A stretch of 64,000 bases of DNA, taken from contig CAVPDQ010000009.1 in assembly GCA_963702685.1 (NCBI GenBank), forward strand, positions 186,001 to 250,000, read 5' to 3'. Of the stretch, positions 34,107 to 42,160 are shown piece by piece. Position numbers and translations under genes: made by a program. The notes beneath the pieces were generated by a model that was not told the DNA's origin, searched no databases, and saw only the letters and a program-made list of their open reading frames with translations. How positions within the stretch are numbered: the stretch's first letter is position 1; each line of letters starts with the position of its first letter. This DNA is from AP-15 sp963702685. GTDB taxonomy: Bacteria > Pseudomonadota > Alphaproteobacteria > ATCC43930 > CGMCC-115725.

Positions 34107-34952
34107 TCAACCGCCGGCGACGAGCCGGGCGCTTTCTTCCCACAGCCGGTGGGCGAGGTCGGTGTCGAGCGCCGCGGGATCGGGCCGAGCCAATTCCCGT
34201 CCAATCACATAGCCGCCCGCAAACGGTCCCGGATCCGGCACGGTCGCGAGAAAGACCGAGGTCGCCGCACCCTTCTCGGGGCTCTTCATCAAGGGCTTCA
34301 TCAGCCGCCAGGCGATTTCGGCGAGACCGCCGCGCTGGCCGATTCCGGTGGCGACGATTCCGGGGTGCAGACTAACCGCCGCGACACCCGAGCCGGCGAG
34401 CCGAGACGCGAGCTCGCGGGTGAAGAGGAGGTTGCAGAGCTTTGAGCGGCCATAAGCCTGGTAGGCGCTCCACCCGCGCGGCCCGGCGATCTCGGCGAGA
34501 TCGATCCGGTTGCGGCGGTGCGCTTCCGAAGCGACAGTGACGACGCGCGCCGGCGCCGACGCCTCGATGCGGTCGAGCAGCAAGCTCGTCAGCAAAAAGG
34601 GCGCCAGATGATTGACCGCGAAGGTCAGCTCGAACCCGTCGGCCGAAGCTCGATATTTCGGCGAAAACAGGCCGGCATTGTTGACCAGCACGTCGATCCG
34701 GTCGTGCGCCGCGAGAATTTCGCCGGCGAGGCGCCGCACCGCGCCGAGCGACGCAAAATCCGCGAGCACGACATCGATGGGTGCCCCGGCCGCCCGCTCG
34801 GCAACAAAGCGGCGTGCCGCCTCGGTGCGCGCCCGGTCGCGCCCGGTCATCACGATATGCATGCCGGCGCGCGCGAGGCCGAGTGCCGTATAGAGCCCGA
34901 TCCCCGAGCTCGCTCCGGTGACGATTGCGGTCGGCGGCGTGCCGTCGCTCAA
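34107..34952 (-). CDS. Short-chain dehydrogenase/reductase
   Basis: A 281-residue SDR. TGASSGIG (12-19) binds the cofactor, NNAG is at 91-94, and the catalytic residues are Ser142 (VASEA), Tyr167 and Lys171 (YGRSK). It resembles retinol dehydrogenase/WW-domain oxidoreductase-like SDRs. The start is a TTG at 34952 overlapping the stop of nudC (TTGA); there is no better start downstream because the cofactor loop begins at residue 10. It is the last gene of the E1 beta/nudC/SDR string. Confidence 0.88.
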   Translation of the reverse strand: MSDGTPPTAIVTGASSGIGLYTALGLARAGMHIVMTGRDRARTEAARRFVAERAAGAPIDVVLADFASLGAVRRLAGEILAAHDRIDVLVNNAGLFSPKYRASADGFELTFAVNHLAPFLLTSLLLDRIEASAPARVVTVASEAHRRNRIDLAEIAGPRGWSAYQAYGRSKLCNLLFTRELASRLAGSGVAAVSLHPGIVATGIGQRGGLAEIAWRLMKPLMKSPEKGAATSVFLATVPDPGPFAGGYVIGRELARPDPAALDTDLAHRLWEESARLVAGG

Positions 34953-35881
34953 ACGCTGTCGATGCCAAAGGCCCAGCGGCGGGCGATCTGATGCCCGATC
35001 GCGAGCGGCGGCGGCAGGGTCGTCTGGTTCGGGACCGGCGCGTCCGTGCGCGACCTGGCGACCATGGCGCGCACCTCCTCGCGCTCGAACCAGCGCACTT
35101 CGGCCATTTCCTCGGGGTCGATCTCGATTTCCTCGCTCAGCGCCTCGCCGAGGCAGCCGATCATCAAGGTCGAGGGAAATGGCCAAGGCTGCGAAGCGAG
35201 ATAGCGCACCCGGCCGACGCGAATGCCGGATTCCTCTAGGATCTCGCGCCGCACCGCCTCCTCCAACGTCTCGCCCGGCTCCATAAAGCCGGCGAGGCAG
35301 GAAAACCGGCTGCCCGCTCGCCGCCGGCCGCGGCCCAGCAGGCAGCGCTCGCCGTTGGTCGCGAGCATGATCACCACCGGATCGACGCGCGGGTAGTGCT
35401 GCGCCCGGCAATTCGGGCAGCGCCGCCCCCAGCCGCCCGAATCGGCGACGCTCGGCGTCCCGCATTGCGCGCAAAAGCCGTGTCGCGTGTGCCAATCGAT
35501 CAGCGAGCGCGCTTCGGCGAGGATCGCTGCCTCGCCCCCGCCGATCGAGGCAGCGAGCGCGCGCACATCGGCCGTCGCCGCATCGATGCCACCCGGTGCG
35601 GCGCTCGCATCGAGCGCGAAATAGGCGCGGCCGTCGCTCAGCCCGAGCAGGATCAGAATGGCACCGCCCTCGATCAACCCGCGCCACGGCGCCACGGGCT
35701 GCCAATCGAGCTCGTCGGCCGAGCCGTTGCGGACCAACGGCTTCAGCTCACGCAACGGCAACAGGCGCGTCTCGGGCGCGTCGAGGAGCGAGGCGATCCA
35801 CGCCGCATCCCGGCGGCGCTGGCTCACCCGGTCGAGCGGATTGCCGGCGAAGGTGTAAATTTCTTCCATCGCCGGGCTCAT
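34949..35881 (-). CDS. nudC: NAD+ diphosphatase NudC (second copy)
   Basis: A 310-residue protein with the zinc ribbon Cys137, Cys140, Cys155 and Cys158, the Nudix box at 198-220 (GFMEPGETLEEAVRREILEE) and SQPWPFPS after it. The N-terminus TFAGNPLDR is the classic NudC start. It is only moderately similar to the copy at 14116, so the two diverged long ago. The ATG overlaps the stop of the E1 beta gene (ATGA) and its own stop overlaps the SDR start. Cotranscription with an NAD-linked dehydrogenase complex is notable. Confidence 0.9.
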   Translation of the reverse strand: MSPAMEEIYTFAGNPLDRVSQRRRDAAWIASLLDAPETRLLPLRELKPLVRNGSADELDWQPVAPWRGLIEGGAILILLGLSDGRAYFALDASAAPGGIDAATADVRALAASIGGGEAAILAEARSLIDWHTRHGFCAQCGTPSVADSGGWGRRCPNCRAQHYPRVDPVVIMLATNGERCLLGRGRRRAGSRFSCLAGFMEPGETLEEAVRREILEESGIRVGRVRYLASQPWPFPSTLMIGCLGEALSEEIEIDPEEMAEVRWFEREEVRAMVARSRTDAPVPNQTTLPPPLAIGHQIARRWAFGIDSV

Positions 35882-36891
35882 CGGCCATACCCGTAGACAT
35901 CGCGGACCGCGGCGGCGATACGCTCGGGGCTCGGGATGTAGAGCCTTTCGAGCGAAGGCGCGAACGGCACCGGGGTGTGGGGTGCCGTCACCCGCCTGAC
36001 CGGCGCCTTTAGTGCCGCAAACGCCTTCTCGACGACGAGTGCGGCGATATCGGCTGCCATATTGCAGCGCGGCGTCGCTTCATCGACGACGACGAGCCGC
36101 CCGGTGCGCTCTACACTCTCCAAAATCGTATCTTCGTCCAACGGCGAGGTCGTGCGCGGATCGATCAATTCGCATTCGATGCCCTCGCCGGCGAGGGTTT
36201 CGATCGCCTCGCCCGCGTAATGCACCATGCGCGACAACGCGACGACGGTCACGTCCTCGCCGTCGCGCACGATGTTCGCCTCGCCAAACGGGATCGTATA
36301 GGGCTCGTCCGGCACCTCGGCGCGCAAATCGTACATCAGCTTGTGCTCACAAAAGATCACCGGGTCGTCGTCCCGGATTGCTTGGGTCAGCAGCCCCTTG
36401 GCGTCATAGGCGTTCGACGGCACCACGCATTTCAACCCCGGCACCGAAGTAAAGATGTGATAGGGGCTTTGCGAATGCTGGGCCGCGGCGCTGCGGCCGG
36501 CGCCGATCATCGTGCGGATCACCAAGGGCGTCTTGGCCTTGCCGCCGAACATATAGCGGAACTTGGCCGCCTGGTTGAAGATCTGGTCGAAGCAGACGCC
36601 GAAGAAATCCGAAAACATCAATTCGGCGACCGGCCGCAGCCCGGTCACGGCCGCCCCGGCGGCCGCCCCCATGATCGCCAACTCGGTGATCGGCGTATCG
36701 ATGACGCGCCCCTCGCCGAACTCGGCAAAGAGCCCCTTGGTCACGCCGAGCACACCGCCATAGGCGTCGCGCTGGCCTTGGGCCCCGGCACCGCCGGCGA
36801 CGTCCTCGCCGATCACGACGACCCGCGGATCGCGGCGCATCTCCTGCGCCAGCGCCTCGTTCAACGCCTGGCGGATCGATTTCTGCGGCAT
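35878..36891 (-). CDS. 2-oxoacid dehydrogenase E1 component, beta subunit
   Basis: A 337-residue E1 beta subunit of the pyruvate/acetoin/branched-chain dehydrogenase type. VVVIGEDVAGGAGAQG, TPITELAIMGAAAGAA and QHSQSPYHIFTSVPGLK are the family landmarks, and DEATPRCNMAADIAAL is at the C-terminus. With the alpha subunit at 37549 it would form an alpha2beta2 thiamine diphosphate enzyme that decarboxylates a 2-oxoacid or acetoin. E2 and E3 genes are not in the window. Unusually, about 660 bases separate it from the alpha subunit gene. Confidence 0.92.
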   Translation of the reverse strand: MPQKSIRQALNEALAQEMRRDPRVVVIGEDVAGGAGAQGQRDAYGGVLGVTKGLFAEFGEGRVIDTPITELAIMGAAAGAAVTGLRPVAELMFSDFFGVCFDQIFNQAAKFRYMFGGKAKTPLVIRTMIGAGRSAAAQHSQSPYHIFTSVPGLKCVVPSNAYDAKGLLTQAIRDDDPVIFCEHKLMYDLRAEVPDEPYTIPFGEANIVRDGEDVTVVALSRMVHYAGEAIETLAGEGIECELIDPRTTSPLDEDTILESVERTGRLVVVDEATPRCNMAADIAALVVEKAFAALKAPVRRVTAPHTPVPFAPSLERLYIPSPERIAAAVRDVYGYGR

Positions 36892-37340
36892 CGCGGTCTC
36901 CTTGTTTGCACATTTCGAGTGGCCGGTTCAGCCGATCGCGTACCTGGCCGCCCGACGGTTGCTCGATCGTTTCTGCAACTACTTGCCTTTGAAGGGTCCG
37001 AGATCTCGCAAGGAGCAGCTCCAGGTCTGCCCCAAAGCGACCCGGCGGGTGGCCGCTGACCCGGACGAACGCTACGCCATTTGTCAGGCAACACGCGCCG
37101 GACCGCCACGTCGACGACCCGATAGAACCAATCTGCTCCAAGATACATTTGGTCCACAGCCTGCAATCCGATGCCGAGGATATTGCGCTCTAAGGGGAAC
37201 ACCGGATGCAAGTCCGTGCAGCTTCCACGGCAAATGAACGCGGTAAGCCTGTGTCGCGCAAGCCTGGCTTCCGCATATTTCGGCCGCAGGTGCTCTGCAA
37301 AGCCCGCAAAAACAGCGTTGCGAAATTCGTTCTTCGTCAT
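36861..37340 (-). CDS. Hypothetical protein between the E1 subunit genes, possibly frameshifted
   Basis: An open frame of 159 residues from ATG 37340 (TKNEFRNAVFAGFAEHLRPK). The first 85 residues (to about 37085, YLGADWFYRVVDVAVRRVL) look like a genuine globular protein. After that the composition becomes Arg/Pro-rich in this frame while the next frame reads VRVSGHPPGRFGADLELLLA, so a one-base indel near 37080 is likely and the true end is uncertain. I do not recognise the family. Local base composition is less GC-rich than the flanking genes. Confidence 0.4.
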   Translation of the reverse strand: MTKNEFRNAVFAGFAEHLRPKYAEARLARHRLTAFICRGSCTDLHPVFPLERNILGIGLQAVDQMYLGADWFYRVVDVAVRRVLPDKWRSVRPGQRPPAGSLWGRPGAAPCEISDPSKASSCRNDRATVGRPGTRSAEPATRNVQTRRPRCRRNRSARR

Positions 37341-37406
37341 CGGGATTTGGCTCGCGCCAGCGGACCGCATCATCGGTGGGGAGATCGCTCAGCGCGCAGA
37401 CGGTGC

Positions 37407-37568
37407 TCATCGATTGTCGCGGACTTCTCGAATCAGCTCCTCGGCAGCGGGATACCTCACACCGGGCTTACGGGGCGGCGCCATCCTTCGGATCCGCTCC
37501 AGTTCCGCGAGCAATTCCGCTCGGCTCGGCTTTTGCGGCAGCTTGTGCTCAGTACGACACGTAGACAT
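37407..37568 (-). CDS. Small antitoxin-like protein
   Basis: A 53-residue ORF from ATG 37568, overlapping the end of the E1 alpha gene by 20 bases. The C-terminal part, SRAELLAELERIRRM then AAEELIREVRDNR, resembles short antitoxins paired with PIN-domain toxins (VapB-like C-termini). No PIN-domain gene follows: the next start, ATG 37410, overlaps its stop but leads into an unrecognised frame. It may be an orphan antitoxin or the remnant of a pair. Confidence 0.45.
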   Translation of the reverse strand: MSTCRTEHKLPQKPSRAELLAELERIRRMAPPRKPGVRYPAAEELIREVRDNR

Positions 37569-38517
37569 CGGTCAGGAGGTCGGTTTCGGCCGGGGGCGCC
37601 CCGGCGCGGGCGGTCTCGACGGCGCGGTCGATCAAGGCGGCGACCTCGGTCTCGACTGCGTCGAGCGTACTCGCGTCGAGCAGGGCGGCTTCGCCGACGC
37701 GGCGGCGGAAATGCTTTAAGGGGTCGCGCTCGTCGCGCAAACGGCGGACCTCGTCCTTGCCGCGGTAGAGCTGGGCGTCGCCCGAATGGTGGCCGTAAAA
37801 GCGGCAGGTATCGACTTCGATCGCCGAGGGGCCGCCGCCGGCGCGGGCGCGTTCGATGGCTTCGCCCGCCGCCTCGTGCACGGCAAAGAAATCGTCGCCC
37901 GACACCTTGACCGCGGGCAGGCCGAAACCGGCGGCGCGGCCGGCGATGTCGCCGCTGCCGAGATGGTAGGCGACCCCGGTCCCTTCGCCGTACTGGTTGT
38001 TCTCGAAGACAAAGATCGCCGGCAATTTCAAGACGACCGCCAAATTCATCGCCTCGAAGGTGGTGCCCTGGTTCGAGCCGCCGTCGCCGGTGAACGAGAC
38101 CGCGACGGTGCCGCGGCCCAAGGTCTTGGCGCTGAGCGCCGCACCGACGACGAGCGGCGGGCCGCCGCCGACGATGCCGTTGGCGCCGAGCATGCCGCGA
38201 TCGAGATCGGCGATGTGCATCGAGCCGCCCTTGCCGCCGCACAGCCCGCCCTCCTTGGCGAACAATTCCTGCATCATCGCCACCGGGTCGCAGCCTTTGG
38301 CGATCGAATGGCCGTGCCCGCGATGGGTCGAGGCGATGTAGTCGGCGTCCGAAAGATGCGAGCAGACCCCGACGGCGCAAGCCTCTTCGCCGGCATAGAG
38401 ATGGACAAAGCCGGGGATGCTGCCCTTGGAAAACTCCTCCTGCACCCGCTCCTCGAAGCGCCGGATCGTCGCCATCGCGCGATAGGCTTTGAGCAATTCC
38501 TCGCGGCTCAGCTGCAC
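37549..38517 (-). CDS. 2-oxoacid dehydrogenase E1 component, alpha subunit
   Basis: A 322-residue thiamine diphosphate-dependent subunit. GDGGSNQG (144-151) to ENN (172-174) is the TPP/Mg motif GDG-x(~26)-NN. STHRGHGH (64-71) and the phosphorylation-loop region YGHHSGD are also present. The start is a GTG at 38517 preceded by GGGAGGG. The family includes pyruvate, acetoin and branched-chain 2-oxoacid dehydrogenases; the short N-terminus without an organellar-type extension fits the acetoin/pyruvate bacterial form. Confidence 0.93.
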   Translation of the reverse strand: MQLSREELLKAYRAMATIRRFEERVQEEFSKGSIPGFVHLYAGEEACAVGVCSHLSDADYIASTHRGHGHSIAKGCDPVAMMQELFAKEGGLCGGKGGSMHIADLDRGMLGANGIVGGGPPLVVGAALSAKTLGRGTVAVSFTGDGGSNQGTTFEAMNLAVVLKLPAIFVFENNQYGEGTGVAYHLGSGDIAGRAAGFGLPAVKVSGDDFFAVHEAAGEAIERARAGGGPSAIEVDTCRFYGHHSGDAQLYRGKDEVRRLRDERDPLKHFRRRVGEAALLDASTLDAVETEVAALIDRAVETARAGAPPAETDLLTDVYVSY

Positions 38518-38542
38518 AGCACCCTCCCTTCAAGCGGCGAAG

Positions 38543-39082
38543 TCATAGTGCATCCGCGCCTGCTGCTTCACAATCGCGGCTTCGCCCGGCCGTCTGCGCC
38601 AGGATCGCGGCGAGGGTGACCGGGCGGAAGTCCCAGACATCGACGCCGACATCGTATTGCCGCGGCTGCGGCTTGAGGCGGCCGTGGCTGTGGCCGTGCA
38701 GGTCGAGCCAGCCTTTGGCCATGCCGCGCCAGCTGCGAAACGGGTAATGGCACAGCACCAGCGACACGCCCTCGACCTCGATCTCGGCATAGGGCTGCAC
38801 GCTCGCCCAGGCGGATTGCCCGGTGGTCGCCGCGGGATCGTTGTTGCCGGTGACCAAATGCTTTCTGCCGTTGAGCCGCGCCAGCAGCCCGGCCACGACC
38901 CCCTCAGGTTGGCGGATCGCGAAATCGCCGAGATGCCAGACCTCGTCGCCGGCGCCGACGGTCTCGTTCCAGCGCGCGACCAGCGCCTCGTTCATCGCCG
39001 CGACCGAGGCGAACGGCCGGCGATAGAAGCCGAGCGCGCCGCCATGCCCGAAATGCGTGTCCGCGGTAAAGAAGACCGTCAT
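38543..39082 (-). CDS. Metallophosphoesterase family protein
   Basis: A 179-residue phosphoesterase with the full motif set: ADTHFGH (Asp8, His10), LGDFAI (Asp53), TGNND (79-82), His112 in CHYP and GHSHG (130-134). Short single-domain members hydrolyse phosphodiesters or nucleotides. The last 17 residues (RSRDCEAAGADAL) are less convincing than the alternative frame, which ends EAAIVKQQARMHYDFAA with a stop at 38530, so a one-base indel near 38590 is possible. The gene lies 26 bases upstream of E1 alpha in the same direction. Confidence 0.88.
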   Translation of the reverse strand: MTVFFTADTHFGHGGALGFYRRPFASVAAMNEALVARWNETVGAGDEVWHLGDFAIRQPEGVVAGLLARLNGRKHLVTGNNDPAATTGQSAWASVQPYAEIEVEGVSLVLCHYPFRSWRGMAKGWLDLHGHSHGRLKPQPRQYDVGVDVWDFRPVTLAAILAQTAGRSRDCEAAGADAL

Positions 39083-39211
39083 TCGCCCCGCTTGAATGAG
39101 AAGCGCCCTGTTGTTTCACCATTAAATTGCGAAAAGGGCCGAGCGTTTTAAGATGCTCGGCCCCTTTATCGTCGTCTTCGATGCACTCGGCACGCATCAC
39201 CCCCACCCCGA

Positions 39212-39234
39212 CCCGCCCCCATCGAGGGGGCGGG
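39212..39234. repeat. GC hairpin in a repeat-rich spacer
   Basis: CCCGCCCCC-ATCGA-GGGGGCGGG forms a 9-base-pair hairpin. The surrounding 39190-39300 region is C-rich then G-rich (CACCCCCACCCCGACCC, later GGGGGAGGGTTTGGGAGGGGG), the same style as the repeat at 18611. It lies between the metallophosphoesterase and NIPSNAP genes and could stop transcription. Confidence 0.55.
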
Positions 39235-39326
39235 AGCACCAATAGGCGTGCTGATAAAGGCCCTCGCCCTTGATGGGGGAGGGTTTGGGAGGGGGTGAGC
39301 GCGGTGCAATTTGGTCGGAAGCCGCT

Positions 39327-39956
39327 CTATCGCACCGGCGAGAACGCGGCTGGGATCAAGAGCTTGTTTTCCTGGCGGACCGGGCGCACCCCGGTCTGGG
39401 CCGGCCAGCCCGTCCCCGGACGGCGCGACTCCTCACGCACCCGGGCGCGCTCGTTGAGGTCCTTGTAGACCCAGACATGGACAAATTTGTTGAGCCCGCC
39501 GAGCTCGCTCGTCCAGCACGCCGCCAGCGGCGAGAACTTCTCACGCGCTTCGATCGCCTTGGCCCAGCCGTCGAGCACCTTTGGAATGTTGCCCGGCGCG
39601 TAGGTGTAGGTGCGCATCTCATAGACGTTGCCGCTGCCGTAATTGCGGCTGCCGAGCGCCTTCATAAACGGCGCCGGGGTCATGATCTCGGCCTCTTGCG
39701 CGGCGATCAGGTCGCCGCCGCCGGGCAGCGCGTTGCGCGCGGCGTCGTTTGCCATTGCCATGCGCACTCGGGTGCGATGGCCCAAATCGTCATAGGGATA
39801 GACGTGCACGACCTGGTTCAAGGGGCCGAACTCGGTGTGCCAGAAGGCCCCCAATTTCGAGTGCTTTTCGCGCAGCGCCAGCCGCTTCTGGTAGCGCTCC
39901 TCGAATTCGGCGACGCTGCCGGGCTGCAAGGTGTAGGTGCGGACTTCATAGATCAT
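39327..39956 (-). CDS. NIPSNAP family protein (two domains)
   Basis: A 209-residue protein of two tandem dimeric alpha/beta-barrel NIPSNAP domains. The first begins IYEVRTYTLQPGSVAEF and the second begins VYEMRTYTYAPGNIPKV at about residue 112; HVYPYDDL and HVWVYKDL are the matching second motifs. NIPSNAP proteins are small ligand-binding or oxygenase-like proteins without an agreed activity. The next gene upstream, a VOC-family gene, is 91 bases away in the same direction. Confidence 0.9.
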   Translation of the reverse strand: MIYEVRTYTLQPGSVAEFEERYQKRLALREKHSKLGAFWHTEFGPLNQVVHVYPYDDLGHRTRVRMAMANDAARNALPGGGDLIAAQEAEIMTPAPFMKALGSRNYGSGNVYEMRTYTYAPGNIPKVLDGWAKAIEAREKFSPLAACWTSELGGLNKFVHVWVYKDLNERARVREESRRPGTGWPAQTGVRPVRQENKLLIPAAFSPVR

Positions 39957-40047
39957 CGTCGCATCCTCCAGCTGAAAGGCGGAAATGCGCGGCCGGCGGA
40001 CCGGCAGCGCACGCCCCTTTTGTTGTTCGGGCTGACGACCGGCCTCG

Positions 40048-40524
40048 CTAGACGGTCTCTTCCTCCTTGACCGGGGTCAGCTCATAGCGCTCCATCGCAA
40101 AGCTGATCGCTTCGTTCCAGCCGCGGCTGCGCAGGTCGAGCTGGACGTCGTCGGGGCCGAGATACTTCAGGTTGACCGCGTCGCCCATCGGGGTCGTCTC
40201 GGCGCGTTCGGCTTTGGGGATCGGCACCGGCGAAAAATGCGCCGCTTCGAGCTCCTTGGCGGTTGCCTGCTCGTCATCGACGTAAAAGCCGATGTGGTGG
40301 ATGCCGCGCAGATCCGAGCTCTGGCCCGGGCCGAGCTTGGGCGCGCCGGGCTCGCCGTATTTCAGCACCGCAAAATAAATATAGCCGTCGCTGAGCCACA
40401 CGCCCTTTTCCCCGGTGTCGCCGGGCCGGCGATAGAGCTCGGTCAGCCCGAAATGCTGCTTGTAGAACTCGGCGGTCTTTGCCGGATCGTCGGTCACGAG
40501 CGCGATATGCCGGATACGAGCCAT
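40048..40524 (-). CDS. VOC-family (glyoxalase/dioxygenase superfamily) protein
   Basis: A 158-residue vicinal-oxygen-chelate protein. The betaalphabetabetabeta repeats start RIRHIALVTDDPAKTAEFY and IHHIGFYVDDEQATAKEL. Candidate metal ligands are His7 and a His in the second repeat, with a Glu or Asp from LGPDDVQLDL. Activity in this superfamily ranges from glyoxalase to ring-cleaving dioxygenase. It is probably cotranscribed with the NIPSNAP gene downstream. Confidence 0.88.
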   Translation of the reverse strand: MARIRHIALVTDDPAKTAEFYKQHFGLTELYRRPGDTGEKGVWLSDGYIYFAVLKYGEPGAPKLGPGQSSDLRGIHHIGFYVDDEQATAKELEAAHFSPVPIPKAERAETTPMGDAVNLKYLGPDDVQLDLRSRGWNEAISFAMERYELTPVKEEETV

Positions 40525-40724
40525 GATTGATCTCCCTCGGTAGCGGCGCTTGCCGAAAAACGGGTGTCGCCGTGTAGGCCCCCCGCCGCGTGGCCGTCAA
40601 GAGGACACCGCGGACGAGACCGGCGACGTGCGCAGCATAACGGGAAGCGGCCTCGGCCGTCATTCAACCATTGTCGGATCGGCGATCGTCGTCGGATCGG
40701 CAGGCGCCGGCGAGACGAGGTTGC

Positions 40725-41567
40725 TCAGCCCATGCCGAGCGGGGTGTGGCGCGCGGGCGGCGGGAAGGCGCGGTCGAGGGCGGCGAGGTCGTCCTCGGTC
40801 AGATCGAGGTCGAGGGCGCCGCGGTTTTCGCGCATGTGCTCGGCGCGCGACGCCTTGGGGATGACGATGACCCCGTCCTTGCGTAAGAGCCAGGCGAGCG
40901 CCACCTGGGCCGGCGTCGCATTGTGGCGGCGGGCGATCTCGGCGAGCTCGGGCCGGGCCAGCATGCGGCCCTGGCCGAGCGGGGTATAGGCCATGATCGT
41001 GACGCTGCGCTCGATGCACCAGGGGACGAGGTCCCACTCCGGGCCGCGGGTCGCAAGGTTGTAGAGCACCTGGTCGGTGGCGACCCCGTCGCCGCCCGCG
41101 GCCACCCATTCTTCCATGTCGCGGCGGTCGAAATTGCTGACCCCGTGGTAGCGGATCTTGCCGTCGCGCTCGAGCCGATGGAAGCCTTCGACCGTCTGCG
41201 CCAATGGCACCGAGCCGCGCCAGTGCAACAGGTAAAGGTCGATCCGGTCGGTGCCGAGCCGCTTCAGGCTTTTCTCGCAGGCGGCGACGACACCTTGGGT
41301 CGAGGCGTTGTGCGGATACACCTTGCTGACGATAAAGAGCCGGTCGCGCAGCCCCTTTGCGGCTTCGCGGACGACCTCCTCGGCACCGCCCGAGCCGTAC
41401 ATTTCGGCGGTATCGACGAGGGTCATGCCGAGCTCGATCCCGAGCCGGACCGAGGCCGCCTCCTGCGCCCTCTGGCGGCGGTCCTCGCCCATATGCCAGG
41501 TGCCCTGACCCAAAGCCGGCACGGTTTCGCCGCCGGGGAGGGTCACTTGCGGCAAGGCTTCGCTCAT
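40725..41567 (-). CDS. Aldo/keto reductase (second copy)
   Basis: A 280-residue AKR with Asp52, Tyr57 (VDTAEMYGSG), Lys82 (VSKVYP) and His115 (LYLLHWRG). The C-terminal IPKASRAEHMREN fits the 2,5-diketo-gluconate reductase-like group that uses NADPH. The ATG at 41567 overlaps the stop of rsmD (ATGA). The 200 bases downstream of its stop hold nothing recognisable. Confidence 0.92.
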   Translation of the reverse strand: MSEALPQVTLPGGETVPALGQGTWHMGEDRRQRAQEAASVRLGIELGMTLVDTAEMYGSGGAEEVVREAAKGLRDRLFIVSKVYPHNASTQGVVAACEKSLKRLGTDRIDLYLLHWRGSVPLAQTVEGFHRLERDGKIRYHGVSNFDRRDMEEWVAAGGDGVATDQVLYNLATRGPEWDLVPWCIERSVTIMAYTPLGQGRMLARPELAEIARRHNATPAQVALAWLLRKDGVIVIPKASRAEHMRENRGALDLDLTEDDLAALDRAFPPPARHTPLGMG

Positions 41568-42145
41568 CTCGTGTCTCCACCGGCGCCGTCGCAGCGCAAA
41601 AAGACGAGGCGCGCGGCGCCATAGACGCGCTCGTCGATCTGGGTGAACCCGGCGGGCGCCACCAGCTCCTCGCGCGCCGCGACCTCGACGACAGCGAGCG
41701 CGCCCGAGGCGATCCACCCGACCGCCGCCAATGCCGAGAGCGCCGGGGCGGCGAGCCCGCTCGCATAAGGCGGGTCGAGAAAGGCGAGCGCGCAGCTTCT
41801 GTCGCCGCGCGGCGGGCGGGTCGCGTCGCCCGGGAAGATGCGGCAGCGGCCGGTTTCGCCCAGCGCCACGATATTGCGGCGCAAAAAGACCAGCGCCTCG
41901 CGCTCGCGCTCGATAAAGACGGCTTCGGCCGCACCGCGCGACAAGGCTTCGAGGCCAAAGGCGCCGGTGCCGGCAAAGGCGTCGAGCACCGCGGCATCGG
42001 CGAACGGGACGCCGTTTGCCGCAAAGCTTCCGTGCGAGAGGATGTCGAACACGGCTTCGCGGGCGCGGTCGCTGGTCGGCCGGACAATATCGCCGGACGG
42101 GGCGAGCAGGCGCCTGCCGCGATGGCTGCCGCCGACGATTCGCAT
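41564..42145 (-). CDS. rsmD: 16S rRNA (guanine(966)-N(2))-methyltransferase RsmD
   Basis: A 193-residue SAM-dependent methyltransferase. The RsmD start motif RIVGGSHRGRRL, the SAM-binding loop DAFAGTGAFG (55-64) and the catalytic DPPY (124-127) are all present. RsmD modifies G966 in the 30S subunit. It lies downstream of the amine oxidase gene and overlaps the AKR start. Confidence 0.93.
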   Translation of the reverse strand: MRIVGGSHRGRRLLAPSGDIVRPTSDRAREAVFDILSHGSFAANGVPFADAAVLDAFAGTGAFGLEALSRGAAEAVFIEREREALVFLRRNIVALGETGRCRIFPGDATRPPRGDRSCALAFLDPPYASGLAAPALSALAAVGWIASGALAVVEVAAREELVAPAGFTQIDERVYGAARLVFLRCDGAGGDTR

Positions 42146-42160
42146 CAGCCCTTGTCCGCA

